In this document: positions 21,931-32,550 of the stretch, in pieces
How positions within the stretch are numbered: the first letter of the stretch is position 1
Layout: each line of letters begins with the position of its first letter
NCBI GenBank assembly: GCA_963573385.1
Contig: CAUYLG010075769.1
Location: forward strand, 16,595 to 80,594
DNA from: Cacajao melanocephalus
Lineage: Eukaryota > Chordata > Mammalia > Primates > Pitheciidae
Length of the DNA: 64,000 nt
Direction of reading: 5' to 3'
Translations under genes and position numbers: made by a program
Notes under the pieces: generated by a model
The model's database searches: none
Told to the model about the DNA's origin: nothing
The model's input: the letters and a program-made list of their open reading frames with translations, nothing else

Positions 21931-22253
21931 TAACTTATTTCTTGTTTTTTTTCATTTCAAGACGGAGTCTTGCTCTTTTGCCCAGGCTGGAGTGCAATGG
22001 CGCAATCTTGGCTCGCTGCAACCTCCACCTCCCAGATGCAAGCAATTCTCCTGCCTCAGCTTCCTAAGTAGCTGCGATTACAGGTGTGCGCCACCATGCT
22101 CGGCTGATTTTTGTATTTTTAGCAGAGACACGGTTTCCCCGTGTTGGCCAGGCTGGTCTCGAACTCCTGACCTCAAGTGATCCGCCTGCCTTGGCCTCCC
22201 AAAGTGCTGAGACTAGAGGCATGAGCCACCTTGCCCAGCCTAACTTATTTCTT
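21931..22253 (-). mobile_element. Alu (S-like) with 13-bp target duplication
   Basis: Full-length antisense Alu at 21944-22240, from the T run and GACGGAGTCTTGCTC to the terminal TGCCCAGCC. It is flanked by perfect 13-bp duplications TAACTTATTTCTT (21931-21943 and 22241-22253), direct proof of target-primed insertion. Sequence quality suggests an intermediate-age S-type copy. Confidence 0.95.
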
Positions 22254-22936
22254 ACACAGTTGCACAGGGAAAACATCAAGTCTTGGTGGTTGATCCATTT
22301 GCACACTGTTCAGTTTTGTAAAGAAACAAGCCCATTTCAACTCAGTATTAAAATAATTTCAATTGTATAATACATTATGATGGATTTGACCTTCCATTAT
22401 AATAGAGTGGATTCTAGCAGACCAATCCTCCAGCAAACACAACTGAAGACTCTAGGATCTACACACAAAACCACAGCACAAGCAAAGCAGCGGGGACACG
22501 AGACCAGCTGGCATCCCAGAGGAGAGGGAAGGCATGGAAGGAAGTCTGAGAGCGGACTCTGCAGTCAGCGTGGCAAGGGCTTGTGCGCGGACAACGCAAG
22601 CCAACAGCAGCAGAGCGCATCGCGCAGCATCACCCCCAAGCTCATGGCGCCGTGTTCAGAGCCTGCTAAGTAAGCAGTTCCCTGGTAAACACCACAGGCT
22701 TTCCACCAGGATGACTCAGCAACTCCACCCAGGAGCAAGAGCAGCCTGGAGAGAGGCCAGGCCTCAGAAGAGCCAAACCCAGTGGAATCAGCTCAGTCCT
22801 TAGTTGGACAATGGAGATCTGACCCCATTGGAGCCATCTGCCGGGAACCAAAGGAAGGCTCCTCTAGGGAGATACACAGCCCAGAGGGCTACAGAGTTTT
22901 CTAAATAATGTCTAGAATTTTCTTTTTATGTTATAG
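22254..22936. other. No gene recognised
   Basis: AT-rich to moderate sequence between an Alu and an MLT1 LTR. Parts of 22390-22500 might be diverged L1 5' sequence but the match is too weak to call. Confidence 0.4.
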
Positions 22937-23422
22937 GTGTGGTGAGCTGAATGGTGGCCCCCAAAAAGATATGTCCACCTTGCAAGCCCTGGAACCTGTG
23001 AATATGACCTTATTTGGAAAAAAAGGGTCTTTGCGGATGCAATCAAGTCAAGAATCTTGGGAGAAGGAGCTTATCCGGGATTCTCTGGGTAGGTCCTAAA
23101 GGCAATCCGACGTATCTTCTATAAGAAACAGACTAGACTGAGAAGCACAGAAGGACACAGGCACACAGAGAAGAGGGGAAGGAAATGTGGGCACAGAAGC
23201 AGGATGGAAGCAATGCAGTCACTTCATCCACGAAGGAATTCCTCAAGCCACAGCAGCTGGAAGATGAAAGGAAGGGTCTTCCCTGGAGGCTGCTGAGAGT
23301 GCAGCCCAGCCCACACCTTGGCTGGGGACTTCTGGTCTCCAAAACTGAGACATTAAGATCCTGTTGTTTTAAACCACTCGGTTTGTGGTAGTTTGTTATG
23401 GCAGCCACAGGAAACTAATACA
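22937..23422 (+). mobile_element. MLT1A-like MaLR solo LTR
   Basis: Sense LTR with the full MLT1 order: CCCCCAAAAAGATATGTCC, CCTGTGAATATGACCTTATTTGG, GGGTCTTTGCGGATGCAATC, the GAAGCAATGCAG segment, CTTCTGGTCTCCAAAACTG, TCCTGTTGTTTTAAACCAC, and the end GGAAACTAATACA. Length near 486 bp is longer than the usual MLT1A. The polyadenylation signal (normally AATAAA) reads ATTAAG. Solo LTR, no coding part. Confidence 0.85.
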
Positions 23423-23424
23423 CC

Positions 23425-23762
23425 AGGTAAGCCAAGAGAAGAACAGCAAAGCAGACGATAAAAGTAGACCCACAGGTGATCCCACTATTGGAGTTACAGA
23501 GACAGGCTTAACAAAAGTGCACTTAAGAAAGTAGAGAATTTTACCAGAAAATTGAAATCTATGAAAAAAAAATACATGGAAATTCTAGAACTAAAAATCC
23601 CTCCAAAGGAACAATAATATGACAATGGACTTCTCAACAGAAATGACAGAAGGTAATGGCATGTCATAAAGTGCTGGGAAAAACATGTGTTAAAATTTTA
23701 CCAACTTAGAATTCTAATGCAAGGGAGAATAACTTCAAAAACAAAGGCCAACGTTCCTTTAA
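23425..23762 (+). mobile_element. L1ME-like fragment, ORF1 region
   Basis: Words of ancient L1 ORF1: CACAGGTGATCCCACTATTGG, ATGGAAATTCTAGAACTAAAA, GACAATGGACTTCTCAACAG and AAAGTGCTGGGAAAAACATG followed by TTAGAATTCTAATGC. Frames are broken throughout. It is the first segment of a long L1ME-like mosaic to 30.84 kb. Confidence 0.7.
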
Positions 23763-24318
23763 AGGTTAAACACAGCCCTACATATGACCCAGCAATTCCA
23801 CTCTTAGTTATGCACCCAAGAGAAAGAAAAACACGTCTCTACACCAAACTTTGTATTAAAAACGTTCATAGCAGCACTATACACAAAAGCAAAAGAGAGG
23901 ACACAATTCAAGAGACCACCAACTGTCGAGTGATGAAGTCAGGACTATGCGTATGGTGGAATATTATTAAGCCATGAAAAAGTATAGATTCATGCTGTCA
24001 CATGGCTGCACCTCAACAGCATTATGCCCAGTGATCGAAGCCAGGCACAAAAGAACACATATGACAGGATTCCATTGATAGAAAATGTCCAAAAAGTCAA
24101 ATAGAGAGAGACACAGAGCATATCCATGGCTGGCTGGGGCTGGGGGAGGAAATGAGGAGTGACCATAAACAGGCTTGTTTCTTTTTAGGGTGCCGGAAAC
24201 CTAAAATTAGATAGTGGAGACAGCCATGCAACTCTGAAAATATACTAAAATTCATTGACTTGTACATATAAAACATGAATGCTATCACGTGTCAATTATA
24301 TCTCAATAAAGCTGGTTT
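23763..24318 (+). mobile_element. L1M 3'-end fragment
   Basis: ACATATGACCCAGCAATTCC, ACGTTCATAGCAGCACTAT, GTGGAATATTATTAAGCC, ATTATGCCCAGTGATCGAAG and a tail TCAATTATATCTCAATAAAG-CTGG. This is a complete L1M 3' end including the AATAAA signal, spliced directly after ORF1-like sequence. Either a large internal deletion or a second L1 inserted here. Confidence 0.8.
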
Positions 24319-24660
24319 AAAAAAGAGAAGGCAAAAAAATTTTGCAAACAAATTAAAAACTGAGAGAACTGAGGTAGCAGCAACATACATGCACACACAA
24401 ATACACACACACAAATAAATTTTAAAGAGCATTCTCCTGTAGAACAAAGATGATCCCAGGCTATAGAAAGGAAATTTAGGAGAAAATTAAGTGCACAGAA
24501 ATAGTAACTAGATAGGTAAACATCAATGAATCTCAACTAAACAATAAATGATGCCTTATGGGGTTTTAAATATACATAGAATCAGCTTATACACAGCAGT
24601 CACTCAACAGGTAACAGCATGAAATGGAGTTAAAATATTGCAAGCATGCCTACTTTCTTT
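24319..24660 (+). mobile_element. L1ME-like inter-ORF fragment
   Basis: TTGCAAACAAATTAAAAACTGAGAGAA and AGAACAAAGATGATCCCAGG resemble the segment between ORF1 and ORF2 of old L1 elements; it includes a short CACACAAATACACAC run. Assignment rests partly on its position between recognisable L1 pieces. Confidence 0.45.
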
Positions 24661-24960
24661 TTTAAAAGATTTGGATTCTCTAACCTGAGAGTTTTCTTGT
24701 AATGCAACCCACTGGGCATGCAGTTATCACCCGGACTTCTTCCCAGCACCCTGTGGGAGCTGGAGTGCAGGGAACCTTCCCAGAAATTCTAATAGTCTGA
24801 CTACTGTGATTTCTGTGTGTAATAAATTATCCATTTCTGACCCAGGGGAAAAATAATTAATTAATAAAAATGAAGTATTCTAAGGTACTTGCCTTGTCTT
24901 GGAACTGACAGAAGTAGGCAATCATGGTAGTGTGCAATAAATCAAGGACGTGTGTTTTTC
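24661..24960. other. AT-rich sequence, unassigned
   Basis: Contains GCACCCTGTGGGAGCTGGAG and GTGTGTAATAAATTATCC, which has the feel of a decayed LTR or repeat end, then an AATTAATTAATAAAAATG run. I could not assign it. No exon. Confidence 0.4.
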
Positions 24961-25630
24961 ATCTTTTTTTAGGGAAAAGACTAAAAAGAGAATAACATAT
25001 AGGATATTTAACAAGTTAACAGGAGGACAAGAGATAACACAAGGGAAAACAGGAGAAAAGTAGATCAAAAACCAGATGAACCCAATAGATAACCAAATAG
25101 TCGGACGATAGGTTTAAACCCTGACTATCAGTAATTATATTAAACGTAAAAGTACTAAATATTCCAATTAAAAGATCAAGATTGTCAGACTATATTTTTA
25201 AACACCACTTACATGCTGCTTATGACACACTTTAATTAGAAGGACACAAAAATCAAAATAAAGGGATGGGAAAATCAGTACCTTGTGAATAATAACCAAA
25301 AGGAAGCTGATGCTGTGCTGACAGGGAAGGTGGACCTCCAGGCAAGAAGCCACGCTCAGATCACCAGACAGCACACACAGGTTAAAACCATACAGGTTAA
25401 AACGGTCACTCCATCAGGAAAACATAACATTTAAAATTCATATGCACTCAGTAATATAAGTTCAAAACAAAGGGCAGGAATTGAGAAGAGAGAAATGAAC
25501 AAAATTATAATTATAATGAGAAAATGTTCACCTGCTTCAGCCCGTAACTGATAGAACAAACAGAGAGCAGGTGAGTGAGAATATATTAATAGGCAGTTTG
25601 AAAACATGATATTAAATATAACCTGATGTA
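24961..25630 (+). mobile_element. L1ME-like fragment, ORF2 endonuclease region
   Basis: CTAAATATTCCAATTAAAAGA, ACACCACTTACATGCTGCTTA, AAAGGGATGGGAAAATCAG, AACCAAAAGGAAGCTGATGC and GTAACTGATAGAACAAACAG follow the order of the L1 ORF2 endonuclease domain. All frames are interrupted. The element is split at 25.63 kb by a MaLR LTR. Confidence 0.75.
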
Positions 25631-25632
25631 TG

Positions 25633-26003
25633 GATTGCCTTAGTCCCTTAGGGCTGCAGTAACAAAGGGACCTGGATTGGATGGCTTGCACACAACAGAA
25701 ATCTGTTTCTCACCCTTCTGGAGACAAAGTCTGAGATGAGGGTGCTAGCATTGTCGGGTTCTGGTGAGGGTCTCTTCTGGGTTGCAGGCGCTGACCTCCT
25801 TTGTATCCTCACAAGGAAGAAAGCAGTCAAGTGAGCTCTCTGGGGTCCCTTTTATAAGGCACTGATTTCATTCTCAAGGGCTCCACCGTCATGACCTAAT
25901 CAGTTCCTAAATCTCCATCTCCTAATATTGTCATCTTGGAGGGTAGGATTTCAGCATCTGAGTTCAAGGAGACACAAACACTCAGTTCATTGTACTAATA
26001 CAC
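25633..26003 (-). mobile_element. MaLR (MST/MLT-type) solo LTR
   Basis: Antisense LTR: TTAGGGCTGCAGTAACAAAG, ACAGAAATCTGTTTCTCACC, GGTTCTGGTGAGGGTCTC, TCATGACCTAATCAGTTCC, GTAGGATTTCAGCATCTGAG and an end near CAGTTCATTGTACTAATAC. Subfamily is not certain. It sits inside the L1 endonuclease/RT junction, so it is younger than that L1. Confidence 0.7.
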
Positions 26004-26732
26004 AACACTCTCCCCCAAAACTACAGAAGACTTTTCAAGTAGCTGAGGAATAGTAACCAAAATTTATCATATTTGGGAACAGAAATTAGGCTTTGACAAA
26101 TGTCAAAGGCAGGGCCAGGACTAGGGTGAGTCCAGTGAGTTCCCCAAGGCCCAGAATCTAAAGGGATGCTCAGACCCAGATTGACACAAGCAGAGGAGTG
26201 GTAGGGACCACACGAGAACTCAGCTAGAAAAAGATGAGCAGAGAGCAGGGAAATTCATGATACTAAAACAATCAGAAAACGAGAGAAGAGAGCTTCCTTA
26301 CCCCGACCAAAAGCACCTGCAAAAGGCCCAGAGTGTATACTCTACCTAATGGTGAAATCATGGAAGATTCCCCACAAGATTGGCAACGAGACGAAAATGG
26401 CAGCTCCCCTGCGTGGTTTAAGCCGAGGTCCTCACCAGTGCGATCACAGCAAGAAAGGGAAATGAGGGCATTTGATTGGAAAGGAAGAAATAAAACTTTT
26501 ATTATATGTAGACAACATGATTTTATAGGTTGAATACCGTAAGGACTCCACGGATAAACCGTCGGAATGATTAAGGAAACTCAGTGTGGCCACCGGATGC
26601 AAGGTCAGCATATAAAAATCAATGGCGTTTGCCGAGGCTGGGGTTGTGCTCACCCAACTGCAAGAAACAAGACAGAATTCCCTTCCGACGTTCCTAAAAA
26701 TTGATTTGGATGTCAATACTGAGGATGCCTTG

Positions 26733-26733
<1 letters not shown>
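26004..26733 (+). mobile_element. L1ME-like fragment, ORF2 RT region
   Basis: Resumes the L1: CACCTGCAAAAGGCCC..., CTCTACCTAATGGTGAAATC, GGAAAGGAAGAAATAAAAC, ATATGTAGACAACATGATT (the RT active-site neighbourhood) and CATATAAAAATCAATGGCG. 26100-26235 is less L1-like and may be a separate insertion. Homology fades as the CA tract begins. Confidence 0.65.
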
Positions 26734-26767
<34 letters not shown>

Positions 26768-27480
26768 ACACGTACACACACACACAAACACACACACAAA
26801 CAAAAACACACACAAACACACACACACAAAAATACATACACACAAACACACATACACACAAACACACATATACACACACACATACACACAAACACAAACA
26901 CACAAACACATACACACACATAAACACACACATACACACAAACACACACACAACCACACATAAACACACACATAAACACAAACATCCACACACACAAACG
27001 CACACACATAAACACACACAAAACACACACAAACACACAAACACACACACAAACACAAACACACACAAACACATACACACACAAACACACACATACACAC
27101 AAACACAAATACGCACATACACACACAAACACATACACACACACAAACACAAACACACATACAAACACACACACATAAACACACACACACATAAACACAA
27201 ACATCCACACACACACACACACATAAACACACACAAAACACACATACAAATATTCTAAAACACACAAAAATGCACACACAAACAAACACTCACACAAACA
27301 TCCACACACACAAACACACACACATACACACACACACAAACACACACACATAAACACACACACAAAAACACACACAAACACACACACAAACACACATAAA
27401 CACACATATGCTAACACACACATAAACGCGCACACACACACACACACACACAAACACACATATACACAAACACACACACC
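26734..27480. repeat. 745-bp CA / ACACAA tract
   Basis: A very long (CA)n tract broken by frequent AA (ACACAAAC), TA and CC variants. Local blocks such as 'acataaacacacacac...aaacatccacacacac' recur (near 26960, 27180 and 27290), so the tract grew by block duplication as well as slippage. Antisense frames give Cys-Val repeats of up to 281 codons; these are not genes. Confidence 0.97.
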
Positions 27481-27887
27481 CCCCAAGAGGGTATGCAAGG
27501 CCTACTAATCACACAATGCGGCTTTCTGGGGAGAGCGGGGCTGACGCCCAAGTTTGTCTGAAAATGGCTGAGGGATCTGGGAGAGGAGGTGGAGTCAGCC
27601 TTCCCAGAGGTCCCAGAGGTCAGGGGTGGGCTGGGGTGAGGGTTCCCATGGGCAGGCAGGGGGTAGGGGGTGGGGAACCAGGTTTTGAACTTCCTGCCAG
27701 CACCACCAGAGGGGGACCCAGGCCTTCTCATCAGCTCACAGGAAGGTGGGGCAGAAGGGGAGGGGAAGGGTAAGGCTTCAAGACCGTCTGCAGAAAAACC
27801 TCAAAAATGGAGTCAGAAGCTTTACTGTTTGAGCGGATTGTGCTAATTGTGTTTAGAAAGGAAAATAACCAAAAAGTAAAATGCTAC
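27481..27887. other. Unassigned spacer before ERV LTR
   Basis: GC-richer spacer with a G-rich segment (27600-27690) and a CTCF-like motif listed separately, then AT-rich sequence. Not recognised as L1, so the L1 may have lost this part or another element may lie here. No exon. Confidence 0.4.
27703..27717 (+). promoter_or_regulatory. CTCF-like motif
   Basis: CCACCAGAGGGGGAC agrees with the CTCF core (CCASYAGRKGGCRSY) except for G in place of C in the GGC step. Motif match only; occupancy cannot be judged. Confidence 0.35.
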
Positions 27888-28450
27888 TGAGGCAGGAGAC
27901 TGGGGTCTGGAGGCAGGGAACCTCAGGCTAATTCAGCCAACTTCCTAGAACTGAATCAAAAGGAAAACCCCACCTCTCCACGCCCAAATAACAAAAGGAT
28001 CAGCGGTTACTCCCTTTGCAAACCCCCCACCTCCATTGTGTTGCAGGTGAGAAATCGAAAGTGCCTCTGATTGGTCACGTCCAGTAACCAATCAGACTGG
28101 TGAAGGGCTTACTAACTCTTCATTTGCACAGGGATGTAACTTTGTAACTTCATCTCAGCCTCTGATTGGTGCCAACCATTCAGACTGGTCGTGGGCCACT
28201 CCACTTACATACAGTGTAAGCAAGTAACCAATGAGAAACCTCTAGAGGCTGTTTAGACTCCAGAACATTCTGTAACCAGTGCTCTTCGGCTGTTGGCTGG
28301 AGCCCCCTCTCACTCTGTGGAGTGTGCTTTGGTTTCAGTAAGTCTATGTCTTCCTTGCTTTATTCTCTTTGTTTGTGCATTTTGTCCAACTCTTTGTTCA
28401 AAACGCCAAGACCCTGGATGACCCACGTTCAAGACCTTCAGCCGGTAACA
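27888..28450 (+). mobile_element. ERV1-type solo LTR
   Basis: A 563-bp block running from TGAGGCAGGAGACTGG to CCGGTAACA (TG...CA ends). It holds four CCAAT/ATTGG boxes (28070, 28088, 28165, 28228), GGAGCCCCCTCTCACTCTG, TTTGGTTTCAGTAAGTC (decayed AATAAA), and the R/U5-like string TTGTGCATTTTGTCC followed by CTTTGTTCAAAACGCC. This is gammaretrovirus-like LTR architecture. L1 sequence resumes directly after it. I did not find a clear target duplication. Exact family not assigned. Confidence 0.7.
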
Positions 28451-28686
28451 ATATCATTTACAGTGACACAAAAAAAATCGAATACCCGAGAATACATTTA
28501 AAATGTGCAAAACCTCTCACAGAAAACTACAAAACATCGTTTTACAAAAGTAATGGAGGCCTCAAGCAGAGGAACCAGGCTCATTCACGAATCAGAGGTG
28601 CGACAGTGGAAAGATGTCAATCATCTCCGTATTAACTGCCTGTGTGATTCCATGCAATGCTCATTTGAAAATCCCTACAGGTTTTT
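28451..28686 (+). mobile_element. L1ME-like fragment, RT region
   Basis: ATATCATTTACAGTGACAC, ATACATTTAAAATGTGCAAAACC and AATGCTCATTTGAAAATCCC match the ORF2 region downstream of the RT core ('caatcccaatcaaaatccca'). The last 20 bp (28667-28686) is the target duplicated by the Alu that follows. Confidence 0.7.
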
Positions 28687-28984
<298 letters not shown>

Positions 28985-29060
28985 GAAAATCCCTACAGGT
29001 TTTTATTGGTGGAAGGTAACCACACTGTTAAAGTGTCCAGGAAATGAAAAGGTCTGGACT
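28985..29060 (+). mobile_element. L1ME-like fragment between Alus
   Basis: AATCCCTACAGGTTTTTATTGG, then AAGTGTCCAGGAAATGAAAAGG, continues the L1 ORF2 reading order that the first Alu interrupted. Confidence 0.65.
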
Positions 29061-29371
29061 GGGCCAGGAGTGTTTGCTCACGCCTGCAATCTCAGCACTT
29101 TGGGAGGCCAAGGCAGGTGGATCACTTGAGGTCAGGAGTTCAAGATCAGCCCGGCCAAGATGGCAAAACCCTGTCTCTACTAAAAATACAAAAATTAGCC
29201 GGGTGTGGTGGTGCACGCCTGTAATCCCACTTACTGGGGAGGCTGAGACAGCAGAATCACTTCAACCTACGCAGCGGAGGTTGCAGGGAGCCGAGATTGC
29301 GCCACTGCATGTAAACCTGAGCAACAGACCAAGACCCCGTTTTCAATTAAATAAAAAAGAAAGAAAGAAAA
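29061..29371 (+). mobile_element. Alu (older, S/J-like)
   Basis: Sense Alu GGGCCAGGAGTGTTTGCTCA to an AAAGAAAGAAAG tail. More substituted than the neighbour at 28687. The flanks GAAAAGGTCTGGAC and GAAAACGTCAGGAC are an imperfect target duplication, consistent with greater age. Confidence 0.92.
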
Positions 29372-29992
29372 CGTCAGGACAAGCCAAGACAGTCATCCAG
29401 GAGAAGAGCCACACGGGAGGACCTGCTGCACCAGAGGCTGAGGGTCTAAGACGAAGCTGCAGTCACTAAGCAAGCGTGGTGTCGGTTCACAGACCCGTGA
29501 GGCAGGCCCACGGTAAGTGGTGACCTGGTGGCCAACGAAGCTAGGGGCAGGATGGTCACTTGAAGAAATGGTGCTGAGTCGCTTGGGTGTCGGTATGGAA
29601 GAAATAAGTCTCGGTCCCTATATCACAGCATTCCTAAATATCGGTTCCTGGGATGCTACAGATTCTAAACAAGAAAGATAAAACAACAAAACCTCTAAAA
29701 GATAACACAGGCAAAATGTTGTATGACTTCGGGATAGGCAAAGATTTCTTAAGCCCACACCTTACAGCACGATTAAGAAAGTGAAAAGGCAAACCACAGA
29801 CCTGGGTGAGATACTTGTAACAAGTGTGTTTGGTAAAGGACTCGCTTCCTGGATATGTACCTGACTTCTACCAATCAGTAAGAACGAAAGGCAACCCAAG
29901 AATCAAAAAACAGGTAAAAAATCTCTGACAGGCATTTTGCAAAAGTTATCCTATAAGTATTTGACAAAAAAAAAAAAAAAGTGCTATATGTT
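29372..29992 (+). mobile_element. L1ME-like fragment, ORF2 C-terminal region
   Basis: GAAATGGTGCTGAGTCGCTTGG, AAACCTCTAAAAGATAACAC, GACTTCGGGATAGGCAAAG, AAAGGCAAACCACAGACC and TTTGGTAAAGGACTCG follow the L1 ORF2 C-terminal order. 29372-29480 is weaker. It ends in an A run (29966-29980) and the target site of the next Alu. Confidence 0.75.
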
Positions 29993-30840
<848 letters not shown>

Positions 30841-31027
30841 TCGGTAGCTTTGCAAGGAGAGCCACGTGCGCCGGGAGTGGACATGGCTGCCCTGCTCCCC
30901 AGTCGGCAGGGTGGTTCCTCAAGTGTGTCCAGCTACAGTGCGGCAGGGTCCCTCACTCACTGAGGCTTCAGTTAAAACAGAGCTCCCCCAGTGTGTGTCC
31001 CTGGCCTCCTAGGAAGCTTCATCTGTG

Positions 31028-31438
31028 TTAACAGCCACTGCCCACCACTCACATCCCCACCTGAGCCGCACCTCCTGTCAGACCAGCCGTGGCACCGTGG
31101 CATTCGATTCTCATAGAAGCCAGGACCCTACCGTGAACTGTGCATGCGAGGGATCTAGGTTGCGTGCTCCTCATGAGAGTCTAATGCCTGAAGATCAGCC
31201 ACTGTCTCCCATCACTCCCGGATGGGACCGTCAACTAGACAGTCCCACTGATTCTACAAGATTCTACATGACGGCGCGTCGTCTGATCATTTAATTATAT
31301 ATTATAATCAGAATACAAGTAAAGTGCACCATAAATGTCATGCGCTGGAATCATCCCAAACCATCCCCACCCCCGCATCCACAGAAAAATTGTCTTCCGC
31401 AAAACCAGTCCCTGGGCCCAAAAGGTTGGAGGCCACTG
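31028..31438 (-). mobile_element. hAT-type non-autonomous DNA transposon relic
   Basis: Contains GCATGCGAGGGATCTAGGTTG, GTGCTCCTCATGAGAGTC, ATCATCCCAAACCATCCCC and ends GGTTGGAGGCCACTG, close to the hAT-style terminus GGTTGGGGACCCCTG of a common human repeat whose name I do not firmly recall. The internal arms GATTCTCATAGAAG and CTCATGAGAGTC form part of a palindrome known in that family. The left end is unclear. No transposase is present. Orientation is tentative. Confidence 0.6.
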
Positions 31439-32399
31439 AATGAAAAGGTTCACTAGCAAAGGTGGAAGAGGAAACCATTTCATTTCTGATGGGATCAGCT
31501 GCAGGTTATTCAATGTCCTCAGCAAATCCCTCCAGTCGGGCACAGCCGTTATGGAAATCCGATTTTTTCACATGACCAGGGTCAGAAAAAAATGCTTGTG
31601 TCTCATCCCCTCACGTCACACAGATTGCACAGGGCAGCCCAGGTGTGGAAGAGCCGAATGTGCTATCTTTTTGAGCAGCGGGCCCAGAAGATAAATACCC
31701 TTGACCACAGCGTGGCGGTGCGTCGCTTTTCCAGACCTGGCTTCCCCTCTGCCGTGAGCCGGGAGGGACGGTGCCAGCCTCTCGCCTCTGTGAATAAATC
31801 CCTGCGTTCGCTGCATTCCAGGTCCTCCTGCTCTGCATGGCAGAGCCCTTCCCTGGGGCACAGTGGTCGTCCCTAGAAGAGATCAAGTAAATGAAATTTC
31901 CCTTCTTTTGTCACCAATTTCTGGAGACAACAGGACAAAGGGTTTGAAGCACTCCCGAGCCACCTACAGCCGGGCACTAATTCACATCTGCTCCTAGTGG
32001 ATTCTAAGCACGGACTTGACCTCCCCGCTGAGGGAGGTGCCGTGGATCCTCCGCTAACACAGACTCCGTGCTGAGCGCCTCCGCGCTGTCCTTGGCCGTT
32101 ACCTTTGTGGTCTGTCCAGGACCTCCTCAGCAGCCACGCAGCACACCCATTCTGTGCAATTCTGAGCGGAGTTTTCATCACTTCTCTACCTTTCACAACA
32201 AAATTCTTCCACTTAAACCTAAAAAGCATTTTGCAGTTGTTCTGGGGGGGGTGGGGGATTTACCCGGAGGTCCCTGAGCTTTTTTTTAAAAAGATGCAAA
32301 CGCTTTGAGGGCTCCCTGCCCGTGTTTGACGAAGTTTCCCAGCAGACAGTGCCCGCCCCCGGGGGTCAGGGAGACGGGTCTCGGCCCTGCAGCCCTCAC
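31439..32399. other. Non-repetitive DNA, possible conserved patches
   Basis: No known repeat. 31440-31620 and 32100-32240 have balanced composition and words such as CATTTCATTTCTGATGG and TTCACAACAAAATTC that look more constrained than background. GTGAATAAATCCC at 31789 is an isolated polyadenylation-like word. No exon could be defined. Confidence 0.4.
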
Positions 32400-32550
32400 A
32401 GCCCGTCTGCAGCCCTTCAGAAGAAAACAATTATTATTTGCATAATGAGATTTCTGCAGAAATCATAATTAATCTTAAATTTCACATTAGTGAATATATC
32501 TAAACCAAATTGCTTCAGCACTTTTTCATCTGAAACCATCACGCTGCCTG
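32400..32550. promoter_or_regulatory. Candidate enhancer: octamer and palindrome
   Basis: A sharply AT-rich island. It contains ACAATTATTATTTGCATAAT with a perfect POU octamer ATTTGCAT (32436-32443), a perfect 16-bp palindrome GATTTCTGCAGAAATC (32449-32464), CATAATTAATC and CACATTAGTG. It matches no transposon I know. The density of homeodomain and POU sites in a non-repeat island surrounded by GC-rich DNA makes it one of the two best enhancer candidates; activity is inferred. Confidence 0.42.

Noticed and set aside
26444..27289. 281-codon minus-strand frame of Cys/Val repeats
   Set aside because: It is the antisense reading of the CA/ACACAA tract and extends into L1 fossil sequence; no biological protein pattern.
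31789..31796. AATAAA near 31.79 kb as a gene end
   Set aside because: Isolated polyadenylation-like word without an upstream exon or downstream GT-rich context I could support.
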